A program made the translations under genes and the position numbers. Positions 1 to 4,829 of a stretch of 8,549 bases of DNA are shown here, piece after piece; position 1 is the stretch's first letter; every line of letters begins with the position of its first letter. The stretch comes from an uncultured Oscillospiraceae bacterium (lineage in GTDB: Bacteria; Bacillota; Clostridia; Oscillospirales; Oscillospiraceae), in assembly GCA_934515035.1 (NCBI GenBank), contig CAKSXP010000072.1, positions 1-8,549 on the forward strand, in the 5' to 3' direction. Below the pieces are notes generated by a model. That model searched no databases and was not told where the DNA came from. It saw only the letters and a program-made list of their open reading frames with translations.

Positions 1-234
1 TCCAAGCTCCGTGAGCTTGTAGTATTTGCGCGGCGGTCCGCCGCTTTCCTCCTGCAAGTAGGTCGTCAGCGCTCCGTCCGTTTTCAGTTTCCGCAGAAGC
101 GGATAAACCGTTCCGTCCGCAATGTCAATGTGCCGGGAGAGCATCTCGGATATCTCGTATCCGTAGCAGTCCCTCCTGTGCAGCAGTGACAGCACACAAA
201 GCTCCAGCACACCTTTTTTATATTGCGTGTTCAT
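1..234 (-). CDS. PadR-family transcriptional regulator, 5' part only (runs off window)
   Basis: The visible 78 codons start [20 protein letters not shown] and end with KYYKLTELG. This is the PadR winged-helix pattern: an opening helix ([11 protein letters not shown]), then a YGYEI motif near residue 24, then the recognition region and beta wing with [11 protein letters not shown] and [14 protein letters not shown]. PadR proteins are usually about 105-180 residues and bind DNA as dimers, mostly repressing detoxification, efflux or stress genes; the C-terminal dimerisation helix lies outside the window. The ATG at 234-232 is chosen because GAAAGGAG (248-241) sits at the right distance upstream and a near-consensus promoter follows. 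The target is unknown; PadR regulators often control themselves and the next gene, which is not visible here. Confidence 0.9.
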   Translation of the reverse strand, partial: MNTQYKKGVLELCVLSLLHRRDCYGYEISEMLSRHIDIADGTVYPLLRKLKTDGALTTYLQEESGGPPRKYYKLTELG

Positions 235-271
235 ACGCAGCTCCTTTCATATCTCGCCTTCACAGTATCGT

Positions 272-299
272 ATTATATTCAATAGTTTTATAATGTCAA
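272..299 (-). promoter_or_regulatory. Promoter of the PadR-family gene
   Basis: On the minus strand a perfect TTGACA (299-294) is followed after 16 bp by a perfect TATAAT (277-272), about 40 bp before the start codon. The sequence ACTATTGA occurs twice with a 17-bp period (303-296 and 286-279), once across the -35 box and once just before the -10. Such repeats could be the regulator's own operator. That role is inferred. Confidence 0.8.
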
Positions 300-330
300 T
301 AGTGTTTTTAAAATAATTTACTCCGGCGCA

Positions 331-363
331 AAATAAAAAAACAGGCTCCCGTCGGGAGCCTGT
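331..363 (-). terminator. Rho-independent terminator of rpsF-ssb-rpsR
   Basis: A perfect 10-bp GC-rich stem (341-350 with 354-363) with a 3-nt loop is followed, reading on the minus strand, by a run of seven T and then ATTTT. It lies about 20 bp after the rpsR stop and directly before the padR promoter, so it separates the two units. A weaker T-rich stretch on the other side could give some activity in the plus direction. Confidence 0.92.
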
Positions 364-381
364 TTCTTTAATGAATTATTA

Positions 382-615
382 TCAGTCGATAACGTAGGGC
401 ATCAGAGCGACCTGACGGGCGCGCTTGATGGCCTCGGTAAGATTGCGCTGATGCTGAGCGCAGGTTCCGGTGGTGCGGCGGGGAAGGATCTTGCCGCGCT
501 CGGAAACGTAGCGGCGGAGCTTTGCGGTGTCCTTATAGTCGATATAGGTGGCCTTATCGACACAGAACTGGCAAACCTTCCTGCGCTTACGACTCTTGTT
601 GCGATCGAAAGCCAA
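382..615 (-). CDS. rpsR: Small ribosomal subunit protein bS18, zinc-ligand (C+) form
   Basis: This 77-residue protein is bS18, which binds with bS6 on the platform of the 30S subunit. The core [24 protein letters not shown] and [13 protein letters not shown] matches the family, and the length is normal. The sequence holds C15-x2-C18 and C52-x2-H55, a potential four-ligand zinc site as in the C+ type of S18; many bacteria have a C- version lacking these. The start codon is TTG (615-613), supported by AGGAGG eight bases upstream and by the family N-terminus; no in-frame ATG fits. It is the last gene of the rpsF-ssb-rpsR operon, 24 nt after ssb, and is followed by a terminator. rplI is not adjacent. 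Confidence 0.97.
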   Translation of the reverse strand: MAFDRNKSRKRRKVCQFCVDKATYIDYKDTAKLRRYVSERGKILPRRTTGTCAQHQRNLTEAIKRARQVALMPYVID

Positions 616-639
616 GGCTTTTTCCTCCTGTAAAATTAA

Positions 640-1134
640 TTAGAACGGGAGCTCTCCGTCTCCGTCGTCAAGTTCTTCAAAGGCGCTTCCGCCGGAGGGC
701 ACGCTGTTAAAGCCGGAATTGTAGCTGCTGTAGCTGTTCTGGCCATAACCGCCCTGCTGGCTGCTCTGGCGGGGTTCGGCACGGTATGCGCCGGCACCCT
801 CGTCACGGCTGCGTCTGGACTCGCCGAAATAGACATTGTCGGCGACGACCTCGGCCGAGGTGCGTTTTCCGCCTTCCTTGTCAGTCCAGTCGCGCATCTG
901 CAAACGGCCGCTGACAACGATCATGCTTCCCTTGCTGAAGTACTTGGAGACGAACTCACCCGTCTGCCGCCATGCGACGACACTGATGAAATCTGTCTGT
1001 TTTTCTCCGCCGTCTCTGGGCTGATAATCGCGGTCCACCGCAACGCGGAAGGACGCGACGGCAACGCCGCTCTGCGTATAGCGCAGCTCGGGATCAGCAG
1101 TCAGGCGGCCCATGATGGTGATGTGGTTAAGCAT
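640..1134 (-). CDS. ssb: Single-stranded DNA-binding protein SSB
   Basis: This 164-residue protein coats single-stranded DNA during replication, repair and recombination. Residues 1-105 form the OB-fold: it opens MLNHITIMGRLTADPELRYT, with FRVAVDRDY and TDFISVVAWRQTGEFV in the middle and the SGRLQ strand near residues 75-79. Residues 106-150 are a low-complexity linker rich in Gly, Ser, Gln and Tyr. The acidic tip ends DDGDGELPF, the conserved hook for partners such as RecO, PriA and exonuclease I. The length is typical of Firmicute SsbA. The ATG is preceded by GGGAGGG, which overlaps the region just after the rpsF stop 13 nt upstream. Its place between rpsF and rpsR is the standard Firmicute order, which identifies it as the main replicative SSB. 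Confidence 0.97.
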   Translation of the reverse strand: MLNHITIMGRLTADPELRYTQSGVAVASFRVAVDRDYQPRDGGEKQTDFISVVAWRQTGEFVSKYFSKGSMIVVSGRLQMRDWTDKEGGKRTSAEVVADNVYFGESRRSRDEGAGAYRAEPRQSSQQGGYGQNSYSSYNSGFNSVPSGGSAFEELDDGDGELPF

Positions 1135-1147
1135 TGCAAGCCCTCCC

Positions 1148-1444
1148 TTACTCTGCGCGCAGAGTAATCAGGCTGCGCATAATGCCGTCGGTAATGCCGA
1201 GAACACGGTCGAGCTCCGCGGGGAAATCGGGAGCACTGGTGAACTTGACGAGGACGTAGTAACCTTCGGAAAGGTAGTTGATCTCGTAAGCGAGCTTGCG
1301 CTTACCGATCTCCTCCATTTCGTCAAGTGTGCCGTTCTGCTCGACAAGCGCCTTGAACTTTTCAACCACAGCAGCGGTCTCTTCCTCGCTGAAGTTGGGG
1401 TTGATGATGTACATGAGCTCGTACTTTTCGCTTGTTTTTGCCAT
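1148..1444 (-). CDS. rpsF: Small ribosomal subunit protein bS6
   Basis: This 98-residue protein is bS6, the 30S platform partner of bS18. It begins MAKTSEKYELMYIINPNFSE and contains the family pattern YELMYII, IGKRKLAYEI, EGYYVLVKF and a C-terminal GIMRSLITLR segment. The length is normal for the version without an acidic tail. An in-frame ATG exists 60 nt upstream (1504), but the start at 1444 is preferred: AAGGAGG stands seven bases before it, homology begins there, and the upstream ATG lies inside the candidate leader hairpin. It is the first gene of the rpsF-ssb-rpsR operon. It is probably autoregulated through the leader, as bS6:bS18 does in other bacteria, though the canonical site is not evident here. 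Confidence 0.97.
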   Translation of the reverse strand: MAKTSEKYELMYIINPNFSEEETAAVVEKFKALVEQNGTLDEMEEIGKRKLAYEINYLSEGYYVLVKFTSAPDFPAELDRVLGITDGIMRSLITLRAE

Positions 1445-1466
1445 TTTTGCACCTCCTTCTGGTCTT

Positions 1467-1504
1467 ATGGCCCCCAAATGGGAGCAAGGATAGCCCATTT
1501 CCAT
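1467..1504 (-). promoter_or_regulatory. Candidate structured leader hairpin of rpsF mRNA
   Basis: Within the roughly 70-nt leader the transcript can form AUGG/CCAU (1504-1501 with 1470-1467) and AAAUGGG/CCCAUUU (1500-1494 with 1482-1476). A one-sided GGGGG bulge (1475-1471) separates the two helices, and the inner one closes an 11-nt loop. The loop contains UCCUU (1490-1486), complementary to AAGGA of the rpsF Shine-Dalgarno (1458-1454), so a pseudoknot masking the ribosome site is possible. Autoregulatory S6:S18 leaders are known upstream of rpsF, but their characteristic CCG bulge is absent here. The fold is seen by eye only. Confidence 0.5.
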
Positions 1505-1518
1505 GAACAGGCTTAATT

Positions 1519-1546
1519 ATTATACACTGATTTTCCGGAAAGTCAA
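1519..1546 (-). promoter_or_regulatory. Promoter of rpsF-ssb-rpsR
   Basis: TTGACT (1546-1541), a 16-bp spacer and a perfect TATAAT (1524-1519) predict a transcript start near 1512 and a leader of about 70 nt. The -35 box ends six bases from the cinA stop codon, and I see no terminator between cinA and this promoter. Confidence 0.85.
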
Positions 1547-1551
1547 CATTT

Positions 1552-2826
1552 TCAATCGTTTTTTGTTTCGTTTTCCCTCAAAACGGGAAGCCCGGTCAGA
1601 TATCTGCGCAGCATGTCAAACGCGTGGTTGCACGCAAGGATGCGGCAGCGCTCCCTTGTTATCATGTGTCCGAGCCTGAGCGCGCGGGTGAAAACGCCCT
1701 GCGCCGACGCGAGCGAAACGAACACGGTGCCGACGTCGTGCACCCCGTCGGTGTCGGGCCCGGCAACGCCGGTTATGCCGATGCCGAAGTCGGAGGCAAG
1801 CTTTTCCCGCATGTTCTTCGCCAGAAGCTCCGCGACCTCCTTGCAGACGGCGGTCTTTTCCTCAATGAGCTCCGCCGGCACGCCGAGCAGCCATGTCTTT
1901 GCGTCGTTCGTATATACGGTAACGCCGCCGCGGAACACCGCCGAGGAGCCCGGCAGGTCGGTCATACGCTTGGCCAGCAGTCCGCCGGTGCAGCTCTCGG
2001 CCGCCGCGAGAGTGAGTCCCTTTTCCTTCAGCAGCGAAAACACCGTCTCTTCAAGGCTCTCCACGTCCATACCGTAGATAATGCCGCCCAGTATCCCGCG
2101 CACGCGCCCGATAACGGGCTCCATCAGCTTCTCCGCCTCCCCGGCGGAGCGCGCCTTTGCCGTTACGCGCAGCATGACCTCGCCCTCTTTGGCATAGGGC
2201 GCGAGAGTCGGGTTCTGAAGCTCGTTCATCATATCGCGCAGCTTCGCTTCGACCGCGCTTTCTCCCTCGCCGAAAATGCGCAGACTGTGCGAAACGATCA
2301 CACTGTCCGAAAGCGAGCGGAGATACGGCATCGCGCGGTGGCGGAACATCGCGTTGCACTCGCGCGGAGGTCCCGGCAGCATAATAACGCGCACGCAGTC
2401 CTTTTCAAAGGCGCAGCCCGGAGCCGTGCCCCAGTCGTTTTTGAAAACCGTGCAGCCCACGGGCAGGTAAGCCTGCTGAAGATTGTTTTCCGTCATGCGC
2501 AGACCCCTGCGCGTCCGGAAGTATTCGCGGATGTTTTCGGCAGAGGGCTCGTCAAAATACAGCTCCAGCCCGAAGGCGGAGGCGAGCACCTGCTTTGTCA
2601 GATCGTCGCAGGTGGGTCCGAGCCCGCCGGTCGTTATAATGAGATCGGCGCGCTCCCGCGCGGCCCCGACCGCCTTCGCCAGACGCTCCGGGTTGTCGCC
2701 CACTACGGTGTGCCAATAGACGTTTATGCCCAGCTCCGACAGCATGACGGAAATGTCGCGCGCGTCGGTGTTTGTGATGTTGCCGAGCAGAAGCTCGGTC
2801 CCGACGGAAAGTATCTCTGCATTCAT
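1552..2826 (-). CDS. cinA: CinA: MoaB/MogA-like domain fused to nicotinamide-nucleotide amidase domain
   Basis: The 424-residue protein has the full two-part CinA layout. Residues 1-165 are the MoaB/MogA-like domain, with ILSVGTELLLG (5-15), TTGGLGPTCDD (65-75) and LPGPPREC (150-157). A linker domain spans about 170-250. Residues 258-412 are the PncC-type domain, with AAAESCTGG (274-282) and GITGVAGP (350-357), the signature of NMN deamidases. The C-terminal domain converts nicotinamide mononucleotide to nicotinic acid mononucleotide in pyridine nucleotide salvage. The N-terminal domain has pyrophosphatase activity in some homologues. The protein is cytosolic; a competence or DNA-damage role is known only in some species. 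The ATG follows GGAG at about ten bases, and the gene starts 17 nt after thiI, so the two are probably co-transcribed. Confidence 0.95.
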   Translation of the reverse strand: MNAEILSVGTELLLGNITNTDARDISVMLSELGINVYWHTVVGDNPERLAKAVGAARERADLIITTGGLGPTCDDLTKQVLASAFGLELYFDEPSAENIREYFRTRRGLRMTENNLQQAYLPVGCTVFKNDWGTAPGCAFEKDCVRVIMLPGPPRECNAMFRHRAMPYLRSLSDSVIVSHSLRIFGEGESAVEAKLRDMMNELQNPTLAPYAKEGEVMLRVTAKARSAGEAEKLMEPVIGRVRGILGGIIYGMDVESLEETVFSLLKEKGLTLAAAESCTGGLLAKRMTDLPGSSAVFRGGVTVYTNDAKTWLLGVPAELIEEKTAVCKEVAELLAKNMREKLASDFGIGITGVAGPDTDGVHDVGTVFVSLASAQGVFTRALRLGHMITRERCRILACNHAFDMLRRYLTGLPVLRENETKND

Positions 2827-2843
2827 TTGATATCAGCTCCAGA

Positions 2844-4016
2844 TCAGAAGTCCAGACGTATGCGCTCGATGCCGTCGAAAGCCTCCTGGACCAGCGCCTC
2901 GACGTCGAGCACGGACTCCGCGCGCTCGACCTCGTCGAGGTGCGGCCTTGTCTTGGGGTGGCGCGGCGTGAACACCGTGCAGCAGTCCTCGTAAGGCAGT
3001 ATGGAGGTGTCGAAGGTGCCGATCTTACGCGCGTATGAAACGATGTCCGTCTTGTCGAACCCGACGAGCGGACGCAGCACCGGCAGCGTAACGCAGCTTT
3101 CGGTAACGGCCATGGCCTCCATCGTCTGACTGGCGACCTGACCGAGGTTCTCTCCCGTCACGAGCGCTTTGGCGTCGTTGTACCGGGCGATCTTTTCCGC
3201 AATGCGCATCATAAAGCGGCGCATGATGAGCGTGAAAAACTCCTCAGGACATTTTTTGCGTATCTCCTCCTGAATATGCGTAAAGGGCACGACCTCCAGC
3301 GTCATCCTGCCGCACCAGCCCGTAAGGATCTGCGCAAGCTCGATGACCTTTTCCTTCGCCTGCTCGGAGGTATAGGGGAAAGAGAAGAAGTGGACGGGTA
3401 TCATGTGAACGCCGCGTTTGGCTATCATATATGTCGAAACGGGGCTGTCTATTCCTCCGGAGAGCAGCGTCACGGCGGTGCCGTTGCTTCCGACGGGCAT
3501 ACCTCCGGCGCCGGGAACGGGGTTCGCGTGGACGTATGCCGCCGTGTCGCGTATCTCGACGTGTACGGTTATTTCCGGCTCGTGCACATCGACGGGCGTT
3601 TCCGGGAAGGCGTCGGCCAGCTCCCCGCCGACCTGCTGGGATATCTGTATCGAGGTCATGGGAAAGCTCTTGTCCGAGCGCTTGGATTCGACCTTGAAGC
3701 TTACGGCGGCGCTGATCTCCGCGCCGAGATACTCCTTCGCTTTTTCAACGATGGCTCCGATATTCTTCTCACAGGCTACGGCGCGGGAGAGCGCGACTAC
3801 GCCGAAAACCTTTTTCAGGACTTCAAACGCCCCGTCCATATCGCAGCCGTCGTTCTTCGGCTCGACGTAGACCGTGGACTGCATGAGATATACGTTGAAT
3901 TCGCCGCAGCGCTGCACACGGCGCTTTATATTGGAGACGAGCCGCTGCTCAAAGGAGCGCTTGTTCGCGCCCTTGAGCACGATCTCGCCGAGCTTGAGCA
4001 GAAACATGTCATTCAT
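2844..4016 (-). CDS. thiI: tRNA uracil 4-sulfurtransferase ThiI, short form without rhodanese domain
   Basis: This 390-residue cytosolic enzyme adenylates U8 of tRNA and inserts sulfur to make 4-thiouridine; in some bacteria it also feeds sulfur to thiazole synthesis. Domains in order are an N-terminal ferredoxin-like segment (opening KLGEIVLKGANK), a THUMP RNA-binding domain at about 61-165, and an adenylating PP-loop domain with SGGIDS at 186-191 and TGENLGQVASQT at 287-298. The protein ends after PYEDCCTVFTPRHPKTRP and a short helix. The C-terminal rhodanese domain of the 482-residue E. coli enzyme, with its persulfide cysteine, is absent, as in many Firmicutes. The Cys pair 345-346 lies near the position of a conserved catalytic-domain cysteine. 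GGAGG precedes the ATG by nine bases. No cysteine desulfurase gene is adjacent upstream, although this is a common neighbour. Confidence 0.96.
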   Translation of the reverse strand: MNDMFLLKLGEIVLKGANKRSFEQRLVSNIKRRVQRCGEFNVYLMQSTVYVEPKNDGCDMDGAFEVLKKVFGVVALSRAVACEKNIGAIVEKAKEYLGAEISAAVSFKVESKRSDKSFPMTSIQISQQVGGELADAFPETPVDVHEPEITVHVEIRDTAAYVHANPVPGAGGMPVGSNGTAVTLLSGGIDSPVSTYMIAKRGVHMIPVHFFSFPYTSEQAKEKVIELAQILTGWCGRMTLEVVPFTHIQEEIRKKCPEEFFTLIMRRFMMRIAEKIARYNDAKALVTGENLGQVASQTMEAMAVTESCVTLPVLRPLVGFDKTDIVSYARKIGTFDTSILPYEDCCTVFTPRHPKTRPHLDEVERAESVLDVEALVQEAFDGIERIRLDF

Positions 4017-4050
4017 GGATCATATCCTCCGTTTGTTGTTTTGAAACATT

Positions 4051-4079
4051 ATTATATAGCATTTTTATTTCGCGGGCAA
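4051..4079 (-). promoter_or_regulatory. Promoter of thiI-cinA
   Basis: On the minus strand, TTGCCC (4079-4074), a 17-bp spacer and a perfect TATAAT (4056-4051) place a start about 30 bp before the thiI start codon. The -35 box matches consensus at four of six positions. It lies downstream of the terminator of the neighbouring gene, so thiI-cinA is an independent unit. Confidence 0.7.
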
Positions 4080-4120
4080 GTGCTCCGCGGCTACGCGGCC
4101 GCTTTTATTTTTTCGCGGGT

Positions 4121-4167
4121 GCAGAAAACAAAAAGATCTCCGCATGGCATGACCATGCGGAGATCTT
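4121..4167 (-). terminator. Rho-independent terminator of the tail-fibre-like gene
   Basis: A perfect 15-bp stem (4133-4147 with 4153-4167) and a 5-nt loop are followed on the minus strand by TTTTTGTTTTC. It begins 28 bp after the stop codon of the gene at 4195-4629. Confidence 0.93.
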
Positions 4168-4194
4168 CTCCCTGTGATCTGTTTCCCGCCCGCG

Positions 4195-4629
4195 TCAATA
4201 CAGCGCCGCGTAGCTGTACGTGCAGTCGGAAAGGTTCAGCTGATACCGCACCCCGGATGAGGAATGCCAGCTTACCGTATTGCCGGAGTAGACCGCCTGA
4301 AGCGGATATACTTCGGTGCCGTCGCTGGAATAGGTCATCATAACCGGGTATTTCGCGCCCCAGATAATAACGCAGGTGCCATAGCCTCCGCCCGTTTCGC
4401 TGCCCATACACTGTATGATGAGCACCTTGGGCGTGTGGTCAAAGGTCAGGCTGTTCTTGTTGTTGATGCCGTATACTCCGGTGCCGGTATAGCTCCCGGT
4501 CATGACCCTCATGCACGAGGTTACGGCCGCGTCGATGGCGGCGTTGTCCGCGTTGAAATCCTCGCGCCTGAATTCATCCGTGGAAAGCCATTGGGACAGT
4601 CCGATGTTCTCTGTGTGATTGCTGGACAT
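4195..4629 (-). CDS. Phage tail-fibre-like protein, orphan
   Basis: This 144-residue protein begins MSSNHTENIGLSQWLSTDEF and continues with REDFNADNAAIDAAV. I recognise this N-terminal pattern (NxxLSQW, then DxFxREDFNADNxxIDAA) from tail-fibre or receptor-binding proteins of phages and prophages in gut clostridia, where it attaches the fibre to the tail. The rest is rich in Ser, Thr, Tyr and Gly (TGSYTGTGVYG, NSLTFDHTPKVLIIQ), resembling the small beta-rich C-terminal domains of such proteins. There is no signal peptide or membrane segment. No capsid, tail, integrase or lysis gene is nearby, and the gene has its own terminator, so it is either a relic or a single-gene cargo. The ATG at 4629 is the first possible start, because an in-frame TGA lies nine bases upstream; GGAG is rather far away at 12 bases. 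Function outside a virion is unknown. Confidence 0.65.
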   Translation of the reverse strand: MSSNHTENIGLSQWLSTDEFRREDFNADNAAIDAAVTSCMRVMTGSYTGTGVYGINNKNSLTFDHTPKVLIIQCMGSETGGGYGTCVIIWGAKYPVMMTYSSDGTEVYPLQAVYSGNTVSWHSSSGVRYQLNLSDCTYSYAALY

Positions 4630-4674
4630 GATGCATCATATCTCCTTTGCTGTTTAATGATCCCTCTGCAAATA

Positions 4675-4688
4675 CCCCTCCGGAGGGG
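4675..4688. repeat. 14-bp perfect palindrome in the divergent intergenic region
   Basis: CCCCTCCGGAGGGG reads the same on both strands. It stands between the divergent genes at 4629 (minus) and 4830 (plus), about 46 bp from the minus-strand start. It has no T-run on either side, so a regulator site is more likely than a terminator. I see no clear minus-strand promoter in 4630-4750. Confidence 0.45.
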
Positions 4689-4749
4689 AAAACTTGCACG
4701 GACGCGGACAAGCAAAATTATGCAAAGCGCTCAAAAGCGAAAGCACCTC

Positions 4750-4765
4750 CTACCCGTTTGGGTAG
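4750..4765 (+). promoter_or_regulatory. Candidate operator of the UGSC-like operon
   Basis: CTACCC-GTTT-GGGTAG is an inverted repeat with perfect 6-bp arms that ends at the base before the -35 hexamer TTGAGC. Sites directly upstream of a -35 are typical of activators, though steric repression is also possible. No regulator gene for it is recognisable in the window; the nearest regulator (PadR) is more than 4 kb away. Confidence 0.55.
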
Positions 4766-4794
4766 TTGAGCGCAGCATGGCGCAGTGATAGAAT
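4766..4794 (+). promoter_or_regulatory. Promoter of the UGSC-like / SnoaL-like operon
   Basis: TTGAGC (4766-4771), a 17-bp spacer and TAGAAT (4789-4794) match the sigma-70/sigma-A consensus at four and five of six positions. A start near 4801 would leave a short leader of about 30 nt ending in AAGGAGG (4816-4822), seven bases before the ATG. Confidence 0.7.
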
Positions 4795-4829
4795 CTCAGT
4801 AACGGATAAGTAAATAAGGAGGAAGCTCA

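Noticed and set aside
1445..1504. A 20-residue N-terminal extension of bS6 from an upstream ATG
   Set aside because: It has no good ribosome site, no family homology, and overlaps the leader hairpin.
1624..2994. A 456-codon open frame on the plus strand
   Set aside because: It lies antisense to cinA and the end of thiI, has no recognisable domain, and reflects GC-rich codon bias on the opposite strand.
4085..4113. A plus-strand terminator formed by CCGCG-GCTA-CGCGG and a following T-rich tract
   Set aside because: There is no plus-strand gene upstream to terminate, the stem is only 5 bp, and the T-tract is separated from it by further GC-rich bases.
3276..4343. A 355-codon open frame on the plus strand
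   Set aside because: Antisense to thiI, crossing its promoter and a terminator into another gene; no family resemblance.
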